Counted from the stretch's first letter, positions 18,891 to 29,785 are shown. The stretch: DNA of 64,000 bases from Actinomadura viridilutea (GCA_003001795.1 PVNI01000006.1:242500-306499), one strand, 5' to 3'. Notes: a model not told the origin generated them from the sequence alone. Numbers and translations: made by a program.

Positions 18891-20449
18891 GACCGCCTCA
18901 CCGTCCACAGGGCGAGCGCGCCTCCGACGTCGTCCTCGGAGGGCTGGTCGCGTCCGGCGAGATCGGCGATCGTCCAGGCCACTCGCAGCACGCGGTCCAG
19001 CCCGCGGGCGCTGAGCGTGCCGTTCTGCAGGGCCTCGTCGGCGGCGCGCATCGCCTCCGGCGCCGGAGTGAACCGGCGGCGCAGCTCCGGGCCGGGGATC
19101 TCGGCGTTGGACCGCCACGGGGTGTCGGCCAGGCGTTTGCGGGTCCGCTCGCGGGCCTCCTGGACGCGTTCGGCGACGACCTGGCTGGACTCGGCGAACT
19201 CCAGGTCGTACCGCAGTTCGGCGCGGCTGGCCGGCACCAGTTCCAGCTTCAGGTCGATCCGGTCGAGCAGCGGTCCGGAGATCTTGGACTGGTATTTGCG
19301 TCGGACGCCGGGCGCGCACGAGCAGTCGATCTGCTTGGCCGCCGCGCACGGACACGGGTTGGCGGCCAGCACCAGCGTGAACCTGGCGGGGAACGTGGCC
19401 GTGCCCTCCGTGCGGGAGATCCGCACCACTCCCTCCTCCAGCGGTTGACGCAGCGCGTCCAGAACCCCGTTGTGGAACTCGGGCGCCTCGTCGAGGAAGA
19501 GGATGCCGCGGTGGGCCAGGGAGACCGCGCCGGGTTGCAGCGTGCGGCCGGAACCGCCTCCGACCATGGCCGACCGGGTGGCGGTGTGATGCGGCGCGTA
19601 GAACGGCGGCCTGGTGATCAGCGGCTGATCGGGCGGCAGGGTGCCCGCGACCGAGTGGAGCGCGGTGACCTCCAGGGCCGCCTCCGGCTCCAGCGGCGGC
19701 AGCAGTGTGGGGAGGCGTTCGGCCAGCATCGTCTTGCCGCAGCCGGGCGGGCCGCAGAAGTACAGGTGATGGCCGCCGGCCGCGCTGATCTCCAGCGCGC
19801 GGCGGGCCTCGGCCTGGCCGCGCACGTCCGCCAGGTCCAGACCGGGACGCGCCGCTCGGCCGCCCAGGGCGAGCCCTTCGGGAGCGGCGCGGACGGGAAG
19901 CTCCTCGTCGTCCTCCTCTTCCTCGATCGGCGGCGGCTCGTCGCGCAGCATGCACAGCAGCCCCCGCAGCGACCGCACCGCTATCACCCGCAGGTCGGGG
20001 ACCAGTTCGGCTTCCGCGGCGTTGGCGTGCGGCACGACCACGGTGCGGCAGCCCGCGTTGGCGGCCGCCAACGCCGCGGGCAGCACGCCCGGGATGGCGC
20101 GGACCCGGCCGTCCAGCCCGAGCTCACCGATCATCACCAGCTCCGCGCACGACCGCGGCGGAACGGACTCGGCCGCCGCGAGCAGCGCGACGGCGATGGC
20201 CAAGTCGAAGGTCGAGCCGCGTTTCGGCAGGCTGGCGGGGAAGAGCGACACGGTGACGTGCCGGTTGGGCCAATCCTCACCCGAATTGAAGACGGCGGCC
20301 CGCACGCGGTCGCGCGCCTCGTTCAGCGCGGCGTCGGGCAGGCCCACCAGGTGCAGCCCCGGGACGCCGCTCGTGATCGCGGCCTCCACATCGATGACGA
20401 AGCCGTCCACTCCCACCAGGGACACCGAACGGGTTCTGGCGAGGGTCAA
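18887..20449 (-). CDS. comM: ComM / YifB-family Mg-chelatase-like AAA ATPase
   Basis: ComM is a hexameric helicase that promotes branch migration during recombination of transformed DNA. The 520-residue product has the N-terminal Lon-like fold (PGLHLVGLPDAALNEARDRVRAA), then an AAA+ module: Walker A CGPPGCGKTMLAERLP, Walker B GILFLDEAPEF and arginine-finger region SGPLLDRIDLKLE. A C-terminal Mg-chelatase-like domain carries ARGLDRVLRVAWTIADL. Four Cys in NPCPCAAAKQIDCSC form the usual zinc-binding loop. Translation probably starts at a TTG directly after the yraN stop, an unusual start but consistent with the first conserved residues. Confidence 0.93.
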   Translation of the reverse strand: MTLARTRSVSLVGVDGFVIDVEAAITSGVPGLHLVGLPDAALNEARDRVRAAVFNSGEDWPNRHVTVSLFPASLPKRGSTFDLAIAVALLAAAESVPPRSCAELVMIGELGLDGRVRAIPGVLPAALAAANAGCRTVVVPHANAAEAELVPDLRVIAVRSLRGLLCMLRDEPPPIEEEEDDEELPVRAAPEGLALGGRAARPGLDLADVRGQAEARRALEISAAGGHHLYFCGPPGCGKTMLAERLPTLLPPLEPEAALEVTALHSVAGTLPPDQPLITRPPFYAPHHTATRSAMVGGGSGRTLQPGAVSLAHRGILFLDEAPEFHNGVLDALRQPLEEGVVRISRTEGTATFPARFTLVLAANPCPCAAAKQIDCSCAPGVRRKYQSKISGPLLDRIDLKLELVPASRAELRYDLEFAESSQVVAERVQEARERTRKRLADTPWRSNAEIPGPELRRRFTPAPEAMRAADEALQNGTLSARGLDRVLRVAWTIADLAGRDQPSEDDVGGALALWTVRRS

Positions 20450-20953
20450 TCAGCACACCCCCCGCACGTGCTCTACCGAGAAACCGCAGCTTTCGGCGTG
20501 CGGGGCGCCACCGCCGAGGCGTCTGGCCCGTCTATGGCGCGGGTCGTGTTCATCGGCTGGAGCAGGCCGGCGCTTTCCGAAAACCGCGCCGGCGATCCAG
20601 GAGACGCCTCTGCCGCGGGATACCGCCCGGTGCGGCGGCGTACACGGGGTCAAGCCGAGGACGTCGATCCGGACGTCGGCGCCGCGGACGCGGTGCTCGG
20701 CGGCCCAGCGCCCGGCCAGCCGCCGCAGCCGCGCGGCCTTGTCGGGCGTGATCGCCTCCAGCGGGGCGCCGAAGGCCGCCGTGCTGCGGGTCTTCACCTC
20801 ACAGACGACGTGACGCCGCCCGTCATACGCGACGATGTCCAGCTCGCCCTCCGGGCACCGCCAGTTGCGGTCGAGGATCGTCCAGCCCAGCCGGGTCAGG
20901 TAGGCCGCCGCGGCGTGCTCGCCGCGCCGTCCGAGAGCCGCGTTGTCGGTCAC
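20450..20953 (-). CDS. yraN: YraN/UPF0102 family endonuclease-like protein
   Basis: YraN proteins have a Holliday-junction-resolvase-like fold. This one is 167 residues. The core is typical: GRRGEHAAAAYLTRLGWTILDRNWRC, GELDIVAYDGRRHVVCEVKTRS (the D...ExK nuclease-type motif) and KAARLRRLAGRWAAEH. After VDVLGL-like sequence there is an extra Arg/Pro-rich stretch of about 45 residues before the family-typical end FSVEHVRGVC. Most homologues are about 120 residues. It starts with GTG at 20953 and is the first gene of the reversed yraN-comM-dprA operon, divergent from xerC. Confidence 0.88.
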   Translation of the reverse strand: MTDNAALGRRGEHAAAAYLTRLGWTILDRNWRCPEGELDIVAYDGRRHVVCEVKTRSTAAFGAPLEAITPDKAARLRRLAGRWAAEHRVRGADVRIDVLGLTPCTPPHRAVSRGRGVSWIAGAVFGKRRPAPADEHDPRHRRARRLGGGAPHAESCGFSVEHVRGVC

Positions 20954-21096
20954 AGGATCACCTCCGTGTTCTCACGGTGACGCGGCGTCACTGCGGGCGG
21001 AAGGTGAACCGGATTCTGTGGAAAAGTCGGCGGGAAGATCACGAGAGCGGCGGTGCGCGCTTGCCTTCGCGGCGTCCGTGGCGCAGCGTGACGGCT

Positions 21097-22026
21097 GTGA
21101 ACGCCGACGACGCTTCCGTCCCCTCCGCAGTGCCGCGAGAAGTGCTGGAGGACTTCGAGCGGCATCTGCGGGTCGAACGAGGACTGTCGCCGCATACTCT
21201 GCGGGCTTATCTCGGCGACATTCGCGACCTGAGCCGTTACGCCGCCGAAGTGGGGGCATCCGGGTTGGACGGCATAGACGTCGCACTTCTCCGCGCCTGG
21301 CTGGCCAGGCAGCATGCTCACGGCCGCTCGCGCGCGACCCTGGCGCGCCGGACCGCCGCAGCGCGGACCTTCACCGCCTACCTGTTCCGGCGGGGGCTCC
21401 TTGCGGACGACCCGGGCCTGCTCCTTGGCACGCCTAAGCAGCCGCGAGACCTCCCCACGGTGCTGACGCAGGACCAGGCCGCCCGCCTGCTGGACGACCT
21501 ACGGGGCGAGGGGCCCATAGGTCTGCGCGACCGCGCCGTCCTGGAGATGCTCTATGCCACGGGCGTGCGGGTCAGCGAGCTATGCGGCCTGGATATCGAC
21601 GACCTGGACACCGAACGCCAGACCGTGCGCGTCCTGGGAAAGGGCGACAAGGAGCGCACGGTGCCGGTGGGTGATCCTGCCGCGCGAGCAGTCCAGGAGT
21701 GGCTTCGGCACGGCCGCCCGGCGCTGGCCACAGAGCACAGCGGACCTGCCCTTTTCTTGGGGGCGCGCGGCGGTCGCCTCCATCCCACCAGCGCGCGGCG
21801 CATCGTCCATTCCCGCATCGCCGAAGCGGGCGACATGCCGGATGTCAGCCCGCACGGGTTCCGGCATACTGCCGCGACGCACCTTCTCGAGGGCGGAGCC
21901 GATCTGAGGAGCGTGCAAGAGATGCTCGGGCACGCGTCCCTGCAGACGACGCAGATTTACACCCGGGTGTCCGTCGAACGGCTCAAGCAGGTCCACCGCC
22001 AAGCCCATCCTCGCGGCACCGCATGA
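21097..22026 (+). CDS. xerC: Tyrosine recombinase XerC
   Basis: XerC, with XerD, resolves chromosome dimers at dif. The 309-residue protein has a SAM-like N-terminal domain (FERHLRVERGLSPHTLRAYLGDI). The catalytic domain carries all six conserved positions: Arg in ATGVRVSELCGL, Lys in GKGDKER, His-x-x-Arg in HGFRHTAATHLLEGG, and His and the nucleophile Tyr in LGHASLQTTQIYTRV. The GTG at 21097 is chosen because conserved sequence starts shortly after. In-frame GTGs at 21088 and 20977 exist and no clear ribosome binding site decides between them. The position before rpsB agrees with other actinobacteria. Confidence 0.92.
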   Translation: MNADDASVPSAVPREVLEDFERHLRVERGLSPHTLRAYLGDIRDLSRYAAEVGASGLDGIDVALLRAWLARQHAHGRSRATLARRTAAARTFTAYLFRRGLLADDPGLLLGTPKQPRDLPTVLTQDQAARLLDDLRGEGPIGLRDRAVLEMLYATGVRVSELCGLDIDDLDTERQTVRVLGKGDKERTVPVGDPAARAVQEWLRHGRPALATEHSGPALFLGARGGRLHPTSARRIVHSRIAEAGDMPDVSPHGFRHTAATHLLEGGADLRSVQEMLGHASLQTTQIYTRVSVERLKQVHRQAHPRGTA

Positions 22027-22179
22027 TCTTGCCCTGTCTCCCAGCCGCAGCGGGTCGAGCCGCAGGGTGCTTCCGTCTGCCTGGGGGAGATCAGGCCCTC
22101 GCCTGCGGTTCGTGGCGATCTCGTTGATCAGCGCGCAGACGTCGTCCTGATCGACGCCGCCCTCGAGCCTGGGCGCCAT

Positions 22180-22330
22180 CCTGCCGGCCACCACGGCGTC
22201 GACCGGATCGCGGCCTTGCTGTCTACTTCCACCACGCCGCATGGACCGATCACGACGTGATCCAGGTCTGCGCGGTCGACAGGCTGATCGAGAGCTCGGT
22301 CGTGCGGGATCGGCGCCTGGGCGGGAACGC
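22180..22330 (-). pseudogene. Possible NERD-domain nuclease remnant
   Basis: A short reverse-strand stretch reads HDRALDQPVDRADLDHVVIG followed by PCGVVEVDSKA. This resembles the core of the NERD nuclease-related domain (LDHVVIGPGGVF-V-DSK). Outside it the frame changes and no full domain or gene is visible. The rest of 22027-22456 shows nothing that I can identify. Treat as a likely gene fragment, not a functional gene. Confidence 0.4.
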
Positions 22331-22456
22331 GGCGTGGCGTCCCCGCCCCTGGCGGCCTGCTTTCGCGACATGGCCGGCTCCGGAAACGCGTAGCGCATAG
22401 GGGGCGTTGCCGGAGGACGGTCGCGAGCCCGAAGGCGCGACCGTCCGGGCGAAAGG

Positions 22457-23383
22457 TCAGCGGGCTCGGCGTTGGCGGCGTTCTCTCGCCAGGTCGATCA
22501 CGCCCGGGGGAGGGCGGCGCATGGACGGACGGGAACGGCCATAGCGCCAACCCAGGCTCAGGAGAAAGGCGAGCACCATCCCGGCCAGTGCGCCGCCACC
22601 TGCGGTCGTGGCGTAAGCCCGAAGATCCATACCGGGAGAGGCGACGGAGCGCGGCGGGGCCGACGGCTGCGACCGGGGGCGCGGGGTCGGCGTCCAGTAC
22701 GGCAGCAGGCGGACGTTCGGACGCACCAGGCGCAGCGGGTCGAGGTAGAGCGACCCGCGTATCAGCCCCCAGTGCAGGCATGTGACCGCGCAGTGCTGCC
22801 AGGTGGTCTCCACGGTGCCGATGAGGGTGCCGGCGCCCACCTGGCGTCCTCGGTCCACGGCGGGGCGCACGGGCAGGTAGGTGGTGCGCAGTGCCCCGTG
22901 GGTGACCGCCACGATTCCTCGGCCTGCGAGACGCCCCGCATACGAGACTCGGCCCGCGGCGGCCGCGTAGACAGGCTGGCCTGGTTCGGCCGCCAGGTCG
23001 ACGCCGCGATGACCGGCGCCCCACGGGGACGCGGGTGCGGAGAACAACCGCACAACCCGGGGTGCGGGCGGCCCCAAAGGCCATCGCCAATGGCCCGACA
23101 AGGCCGGAGGGGTGCTTCTCGTGGGTGGCGGGCGGCGGGGCAGAGCTGGTGTGGCCGTGTCCGGCCGCGGAGGGCGGTTCGGTTCGCCTGTCGGCGGAGA
23201 CGACGTGCTGCCGTCGGTCCCCGCTAAGGGGGCATCGCGGCCGGTCGGGTGGGATGCGTGCACAGCGCCGCTCCGGGCGACTGCCGGGGCGGAGGGTCGA
23301 GTCAGCGCGGCGGAGGCGGCGGTGGTGGGGGAGACGAGGGCCGCCAGAGTGGTGCAGGTGACCAGGATGCTGACTAGGCTCAT
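22457..23383 (-). CDS. Secreted M23 (LytM/LysM-type) peptidase-like protein
   Basis: The 308-residue product has an N-terminal signal sequence (MSLVSILVTCTTLAALVSPTTAASA), a Pro/Thr-rich linker and an M23 domain with GHRGVDLAAEPGQPVYAAAAG, GIVAVTHG and CLHWGLIRG. A membrane helix (GGGALAGMVLAFLLSLGW) lies near the C-terminus and the end is basic. M23 enzymes cut peptidoglycan cross-links. The metal ligands His and Asp (HxxxD) and the second His of the usual HxH are present, but the first His of that pair is Cys. The ATG at 23383 directly precedes the signal peptide. The gene is divergent from rpsB, a position shared by similar actinobacterial genes. Confidence 0.85.
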   Translation of the reverse strand: MSLVSILVTCTTLAALVSPTTAASAALTRPSAPAVARSGAVHASHPTGRDAPLAGTDGSTSSPPTGEPNRPPRPDTATPALPRRPPPTRSTPPALSGHWRWPLGPPAPRVVRLFSAPASPWGAGHRGVDLAAEPGQPVYAAAAGRVSYAGRLAGRGIVAVTHGALRTTYLPVRPAVDRGRQVGAGTLIGTVETTWQHCAVTCLHWGLIRGSLYLDPLRLVRPNVRLLPYWTPTPRPRSQPSAPPRSVASPGMDLRAYATTAGGGALAGMVLAFLLSLGWRYGRSRPSMRRPPPGVIDLARERRQRRAR

Positions 23384-23695
23384 GCCCGGCAGCCTGCTCC
23401 CCCTGATCCGAGGGTCGCCAGACCCGGTCGCGCATGTGGATAACCGCCGCCAGCCGAGGGCCGCCGGTGCGGCCCGGTCCACCCGTGCGCACGACATCCC
23501 GTAGACTTGGGCAACGGCCGTGTGGGTGCTCACCTGGACGGCCGAATACACGCGCCCGTCAGCCACCAGTTCCACGACCGGTGGGGCGCGGCCGCTCGGT
23601 CCGTCACCCGTTGGCGGCGTGGCCGTGTCGCGGGCGCAGGAGGACAACCGAGACGAGGCCCGGCGGCGACCGGGCCGGACAGGAGATTGCGGGCC
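23384..23695. other. Intergenic region between M23 gene and rpsB
   Basis: About 310 bases holding the divergent promoters of the M23 protein and rpsB. A TAGACT hexamer near 23503 could be the rpsB -10, but I see no good -35 and no gene. AGGAG at about 23681 is the rpsB ribosome binding site. Confidence 0.5.
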
Positions 23696-24580
23696 ATGGC
23701 ACCCGTCGTCACCATGCGGCAGCTGCTCGAGAGCGGCGTTCACTTCGGCCACCAGACCCGTCGGTGGAACCCGAAGATGAAGCGCTTCATCTTCACCGAG
23801 CGCAACGGCATCTACATCATCGACCTGCAGCAGTCGCTGTCGTACATCGACCGCGCCTACGAGTTCGTCAAGGAGACGGTCGCGCACGGCGGCACGATTC
23901 TGTTCGTCGGCACCAAGAAGCAGGCCCAGGAGGCCATCGCCGAGCAGGCCACCCGGGTCGGCATGCCCTACGTGAACCAGCGCTGGCTGGGCGGCATGCT
24001 CACCAACTTCTCGACCGTCCACAAGCGGCTCACCCGGCTCAAGGAGCTGGAGGAGATCAACTATGACGACGTGGCCGGGTCCGGCATGACCAAGAAGGAG
24101 CTGCTGGGCCTGCGCCGCGAGAAGGACAAGCTGGAGCGCACCCTCGGCGGCATCCGCGACATGGCCAAGGTGCCCAGCGCCGTGTGGATCGTCGACACCA
24201 AGAAGGAGCACATCGCCGTCAACGAGGCCAAGAAGCTCGGCATCCCGGTGGTGGCGATCCTCGACACCAACTGCGACCCGGACGAGGTCGACTACCCGAT
24301 CCCCGGCAACGACGACGCCATCCGCAGCGTCAGCCTGCTGACCCGCGTCGTGGCCGACGCGGTCGCCGACGGGCTGATCGCGCGCGCCGGCGCCGCGACC
24401 GGCGGGGAGGAGAAGCCGGCCCCCGGCGCCTCCGCCGAGCCCCTGGCCGAATGGGAGCGCGAGCTGCTGGAGAGCGGCCAGACCCCGAGCGCCGAGGCCA
24501 AGGACGCCGCGTCCAAGGAGGGCCAGACCCCTGCCGAATCCGCCGCCGAGGGCAAGAGCGGCGAGGCCGCGGGAGCCTGA
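23696..24580 (+). CDS. rpsB: 30S ribosomal protein uS2
   Basis: uS2 joins the small subunit late and helps recruit bS1. The 294-residue product begins [20 protein letters not shown] and contains [50 protein letters not shown] and [25 protein letters not shown], all canonical. A C-terminal tail of about 60 Ala/Glu-rich residues is typical of actinobacteria. The ATG at 23696 has AGGAG 10 bases upstream; the open frame further upstream is not conserved. tsf follows 94 bases later, the near-universal rpsB-tsf arrangement. Confidence 0.97.
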   Translation: MAPVVTMRQLLESGVHFGHQTRRWNPKMKRFIFTERNGIYIIDLQQSLSYIDRAYEFVKETVAHGGTILFVGTKKQAQEAIAEQATRVGMPYVNQRWLGGMLTNFSTVHKRLTRLKELEEINYDDVAGSGMTKKELLGLRREKDKLERTLGGIRDMAKVPSAVWIVDTKKEHIAVNEAKKLGIPVVAILDTNCDPDEVDYPIPGNDDAIRSVSLLTRVVADAVADGLIARAGAATGGEEKPAPGASAEPLAEWERELLESGQTPSAEAKDAASKEGQTPAESAAEGKSGEAAGA

Positions 24581-24674
24581 CGACGGGGAGCTCCCGGGCG
24601 CCGACGTCGCGCGGCTCCCGGGGGCCCGTCTCCACCAAGCCTTACGTCCCACCACGACAGAGACGAAGAGAGCG

Positions 24675-25511
24675 ATGGCGAACTTCACCACCGCGGACGT
24701 CAAGCGGCTCCGCGAGCTGACCGGCTCGGGCATGATGGCCTGCAAGAACGCGCTGACCGAGGCCGAGGGCGACTTCGACAAGGCCGTGGAGATCCTGCGG
24801 CTCAAGGGCGCCAAGGACGTCGGCAAGCGCGCCGAGCGCACCGCGGCCAACGGCCTGATCGCCGAGCACTTCAACGGCACCGGCGACGGCGCGATCCTCG
24901 AGCTGAAGTGCGAGACCGACTTCGTCGCCAAGAACGCCGAGTTCATCGAGCTGGCCAACCGCATCGTCGCGTTCGCGGCGGGCAGCGACGTGGCCGACGC
25001 CGCGGGCCTGCTCGGCGCCGAGATCGAGCCGGGCAAGACCGTGGAGGCGCTGATCCAGGAGGCCAGCGCCAAGATCGGTGAGAAGCTGGAGCTGGGCCGC
25101 TACGCCCACTTCACCGGCGCCTACGTGGCCAGCTACCTGCACAAGTCGGACCCGTCGCTGCCGCCGACCACCGGCGTGCTGGTCGAGCTGGACAAGGAGA
25201 ACGCCGAGGTCGCCAAGGACGTCGCGCAGCAGATCGCGGCGATGGCGCCCAAGTACCTCACCCGCGACGACATCCCCGCCGACGTGATCGCCAAGGAGCG
25301 GGAGCTGGCCGAGCGGCTGACCCGCGAGGAGGGCAAGCCCGAGAAGGCGATCCCGAAGATCGTCGAGGGCCGGGTCAACGCCTACTTCCGCGACTTCGTC
25401 CTCCTGGAGCAGGCGTTCGTCAAGGAGCCCAAGAAGACCATCGCCAAGGTCCTCGACGAGGCCGGCGTCACGGTCAAGCGGTTCGCCCGGTTCAAGGTCG
25501 GCCAGGCCTGA
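24675..25511 (+). CDS. tsf: Elongation factor Ts
   Basis: EF-Ts exchanges GDP for GTP on EF-Tu. The 278-residue product starts with the UBA-like domain ([27 protein letters not shown]). It carries the EF-Tu contact motif [14 protein letters not shown]. The dimerisation-like region is long (about 280 residues in total), as in other actinobacteria. The ATG at 24675 follows an AGAGACGAAGAG purine-rich site. It is the second gene of the rpsB-tsf unit. The 470 bases to pyrH suggest a separate transcript for the following genes. Confidence 0.97.
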   Translation: MANFTTADVKRLRELTGSGMMACKNALTEAEGDFDKAVEILRLKGAKDVGKRAERTAANGLIAEHFNGTGDGAILELKCETDFVAKNAEFIELANRIVAFAAGSDVADAAGLLGAEIEPGKTVEALIQEASAKIGEKLELGRYAHFTGAYVASYLHKSDPSLPPTTGVLVELDKENAEVAKDVAQQIAAMAPKYLTRDDIPADVIAKERELAERLTREEGKPEKAIPKIVEGRVNAYFRDFVLLEQAFVKEPKKTIAKVLDEAGVTVKRFARFKVGQA

Positions 25512-26764
<1,253 letters not shown>

Positions 26765-26926
26765 CGCGACGCGCGCCGCGCCGTCCGGGCGCCGGACGAC
26801 CGGGGCCGGGCGGGGCGCGCGGGACGCCCGGTCCCGGGAAAGCTGCGGATCAGTGGCCCCGAGGACCGGCGGATCAGGCGACAATGGCTAGGTGGCAAGG
26901 GCCGACTAGGTGACATGGGAGTCGAA

Positions 26927-27484
26927 GTGATCGACGAGACCCTCCTCGAAGCCGAGGAGAAGATGGAGAAGGCGGTCGCGGTCGCCAAGGAGGACTTCCA
27001 GGCCATCCGCACCGGCCGCGTCACTCCCGCCATGTTCAACAAGATCACAGCGGAGTACTACGGGACGCCGACGCCGATCAACCAGCTGGCGTCGTTCCGA
27101 CTGCCCGAACCTCGCTTGGTCATCGTCGAGGTCTTCGACAAGAGCTCCATGGCCGCGGTGGAGAAGGCGATCCGCGAGAGCGATCTCGGCGTGAACCCGA
27201 CCAACGACGGCAAGGTCATCCGGGTGGTCTTCCCCGAGCTGTCGGAGGAGCGGCGGCGGGAGTTCATCAAGGTCGCCGGGGCCAAGGCGGAGGAGGGCCG
27301 GGTGGCCATCCGCAACATCCGCCGCCGCGCCAAGGAGACCCTCGACAAGCTGGCCAAGGACGGCGAGGCGGGCGAGGACGAGGTCCGGCGCGCCGAGAAG
27401 GAGCTCGACGACGTCACGCACCGCTATGTGGCGCAGATCGACGAGCTTCTCGAACACAAGAAGGCGGAGCTGCTCGAGGTTTGA
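26927..27484 (+). CDS. frr: Ribosome recycling factor
   Basis: RRF splits post-termination ribosomes together with EF-G. The product has the three-helix bundle and beta-alpha-beta domain typical of the family: [66 protein letters not shown] and [13 protein letters not shown] 26927 is preferred (185 residues) because GGGAG precedes it and the family begins with I-[DE]-ETL. An in-frame ATG at 26915 adds four residues. Its stop overlaps the ATG of cdsA. Confidence 0.96.
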   Translation: MIDETLLEAEEKMEKAVAVAKEDFQAIRTGRVTPAMFNKITAEYYGTPTPINQLASFRLPEPRLVIVEVFDKSSMAAVEKAIRESDLGVNPTNDGKVIRVVFPELSEERRREFIKVAGAKAEEGRVAIRNIRRRAKETLDKLAKDGEAGEDEVRRAEKELDDVTHRYVAQIDELLEHKKAELLEV

Positions 27485-28476
27485 TGGAGCTGGACGAGAC
27501 CGGAGAGCCGTCGGGCTCGCCGGCCGACCCGCACGTGTCCTCCGGTCCCACTGGCCCAGCGGAGGACGCGCCCTCGCCGGACCCGGCGGGGGGCGCGCAC
27601 TCCCCGGACCCGTCCGGGGACGCGTCATCGGACGCCGCCTCGGGGCAGACGCCCACGCCCAAGAAGCGCAAGATGGGCCGCAACCTGCCGGTCGCGGTCG
27701 GCGTGGGCGTGCTGCTGGGCGGCGTGGTGCTGGCGTCCCTCTACACCGTCAAGGAGATCTTCCTCGGCGTCCTGGTCGCCTTCCTCCTCGTCGGGCTGCA
27801 CGAGCTGAACGGGGCGTTCGCCACGCGCGGCATCCGCGCCCCGTGGATCCCCATCGCCGTCGGGGCGGTCGCCACCGCCGTCGCCTCGTACGCGTCGGGG
27901 CCGACGGGTCTGGTGGCGGCCGCGGCGCTGACCGTTCTGGCGGTGCTGGTGTGGCGGATGCCGGGCGGCGCCGACGGGTACGTCCGCGACGCCACCGCCG
28001 GCGTGTTCCTGGTCGGCTACCTGGTGGTCATGGGCGGCATCGTCGCCCTGCTGCTGCGGCCCTCCGACGGCGACCACCGGATCGTCGTGTTCGTCGCGGT
28101 GGCCATCGCCTCGGACATCGGCGGCTTCTTCGCGGGCTCGTTCTTCGGCAGGCACAAGCTGGCCCCGGCCATCAGCCCCAAGAAGACGTGGGAAGGCGCG
28201 ACCGGCTCGGCCGTCGCGTGCATGGCGGTGGGCGCGTGGCTGGTGTGGTGGCTGCTGGACGGGCACGCCTGGCAGGGGGCCCTGCTCGGCGCCGCCGCCG
28301 TCGTCACCGCCACGGTGGGCGACCTCATCGAATCGCAGATCAAGCGGGACCTCGGCATCAAGGACATGGGCACCCTGCTGCCCGAGCACGGCGGCGTCAT
28401 GGACCGCCTCGACTCCCTGATCGCCACCCTCCCCGTGGCGTGGCTCCTCTTGGAGCTCTTCGTCCCCTCCACCTGA
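27484..28476 (+). CDS. cdsA: Phosphatidate cytidylyltransferase (CDP-diacylglycerol synthase)
   Basis: CdsA makes CDP-diacylglycerol, the precursor of all phospholipids. The 330-residue membrane protein begins with about 60 Pro/Ser/Gly-rich cytoplasmic residues. Around eight hydrophobic helices follow. The family signature is clear: SDIGGFFAGSFFGRHKLAPAIS with SPKKTWEG, and near the end GDLIESQIKRDLGIKDMGTLLPEHGGVMDRLDS. The start ATG overlaps the frr stop (TGATG); a TTG codon just before it is a possible alternative. The order pyrH-frr-cdsA-rlmN is conserved in actinobacteria, here with one reversed gene before rlmN. Confidence 0.95.
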   Translation: MELDETGEPSGSPADPHVSSGPTGPAEDAPSPDPAGGAHSPDPSGDASSDAASGQTPTPKKRKMGRNLPVAVGVGVLLGGVVLASLYTVKEIFLGVLVAFLLVGLHELNGAFATRGIRAPWIPIAVGAVATAVASYASGPTGLVAAAALTVLAVLVWRMPGGADGYVRDATAGVFLVGYLVVMGGIVALLLRPSDGDHRIVVFVAVAIASDIGGFFAGSFFGRHKLAPAISPKKTWEGATGSAVACMAVGAWLVWWLLDGHAWQGALLGAAAVVTATVGDLIESQIKRDLGIKDMGTLLPEHGGVMDRLDSLIATLPVAWLLLELFVPST

Positions 28477-28492
28477 CGCGGATTCCCCCCGA

Positions 28493-28515
28493 GGGCGCCC
28501 GGCGCGGGGGCGCCC
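28493..28515. terminator. Hairpin between convergent cdsA and SUFU genes
   Basis: GGGCGCCC occurs at 28493-28500 and again at 28508-28515 with a 7-base spacer. The block is self-complementary, so the two copies can pair. It lies between two convergent stop codons and may act in both directions; no T-run follows. Confidence 0.6.
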
Positions 28516-28528
28516 CCGGGGCGGATGC

Positions 28529-29662
28529 TCAGGAGACGACCCAGGAACGACCCTGCTTGGCCAGGCGGCGCACCAGCGCGTCGCTGCCCTCGTTCTTGGC
28601 GTACCGGTACTCCTCGGCGGTGATGGGCACCAGCCACAGCCACCGCACCGGATCCCCGCCGATGGACAGCCCCGCCAGCCCCGGGGGCACCGGCCCCGAG
28701 AGGCGGCTCGGGTCTTCCAGGAGCAGCACGCCCTCCCATTGGGACTTCTCGCTGTTGAGGGGGAACGTGTGCGCCTGGTGGTACCACTTGACCACGTCGC
28801 CGGGGGCGAACCAGGTCACCGAACGCCACGGATACTGCGACAGCCACGGGAAGATGCTGCCCGCGCGCTGACTGGGCAGGGTCGTGGCCACGGCCAGCTC
28901 GATCCTGCTGTGGGGGGAGACGTCGTCCTCGTACAGCTCGATCGTGGGCATCCGCTGGCGGCTCATGCCGACAGTGCTGAGCACCGTGTAGTCCCGGCCG
29001 TCCTGGACGGGACGTTCGGAGACGCCGACGGTGGGCGCCACGCCGCTCTTCCCTCCGGGATGCTGGCGGCCGACGTCATGCCAGTAGTGGCCGCCCGGGC
29101 CGAGACGCTGCAGGAGGTGCCCGAGCACCGACTGCTGGAAGTCGGCCCAGGAGCCCTCCTTGGCGCAGATCTCCCAGTGCTCCCGCGCGCGCTTGATGCG
29201 AGGGGTGAACTCGTCGATCTCGTCGTCGAGCGGGAAGGCGTACGGGCTCTTCCGCTTGACGTCACGGCTGTAACCGGGGATGCCGCGGCTCATGTCGGAC
29301 CAGCCCGGGATGACGCACAGCAGCTCGCCCGCCTCCATGACGGCGACGCCGTCGCCCTCCTCGAACCACACCACGTCCAGGGACCCGGCAGGCACCGGTT
29401 CGCGTCCTTCGGGGTGACGCACGTGCGAAGCGGGCATGAGCGGCGCCAGCCCCGCCTCGACCCGTGAACGGTCCAGTTCGGCGGGGGCCTTCTGGTGGTT
29501 GGCGAGCCACGCGGCCCCGACCACGTTGCCGCGGACGTCCTTGAGGTAGGCCGCGGTGACCACCCCGTCGGATTCGATGACGAGACGGCGGCTCCCGTAG
29601 GGGCTGACCTCGGACAGAACAGTCGTGGCGGCTGTAGCGGACCCCCTGCGCAATACCGACAT
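28529..29662 (-). CDS. Suppressor-of-fused (SUFU)-domain protein
   Basis: The 377-residue soluble protein ends with a SUFU-like domain. Key segments are [47 protein letters not shown] and [31 protein letters not shown]. The N-terminal half (residues 1-180) is a separate domain with [19 protein letters not shown]. In bacteria SUFU domains are often found in immunity proteins of toxin systems, but no toxin gene lies nearby and this one sits between cdsA and rlmN. The ATG at 29662 fits; no signal peptide is present. Actual role unknown. Confidence 0.82.
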   Translation of the reverse strand: MSVLRRGSATAATTVLSEVSPYGSRRLVIESDGVVTAAYLKDVRGNVVGAAWLANHQKAPAELDRSRVEAGLAPLMPASHVRHPEGREPVPAGSLDVVWFEEGDGVAVMEAGELLCVIPGWSDMSRGIPGYSRDVKRKSPYAFPLDDEIDEFTPRIKRAREHWEICAKEGSWADFQQSVLGHLLQRLGPGGHYWHDVGRQHPGGKSGVAPTVGVSERPVQDGRDYTVLSTVGMSRQRMPTIELYEDDVSPHSRIELAVATTLPSQRAGSIFPWLSQYPWRSVTWFAPGDVVKWYHQAHTFPLNSEKSQWEGVLLLEDPSRLSGPVPPGLAGLSIGGDPVRWLWLVPITAEEYRYAKNEGSDALVRRLAKQGRSWVVS

Positions 29663-29785
29663 GATCGAGACCTTAGCCGCCCCCAGGGCCGTGCGCAGGC
29701 ATGTCGAGACCACGGGCACCAGTGCGCGGCCCGAGAGGCGCGGGCGGCCGGGGCACCGGGCGATGTTTGCGACACTGGAACCACC

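Noticed and set aside
22457..25072. 871-codon reverse frame as one protein
   Set aside because: The upstream part is antisense to rpsB and tsf; the real M23 protein starts at 23383.
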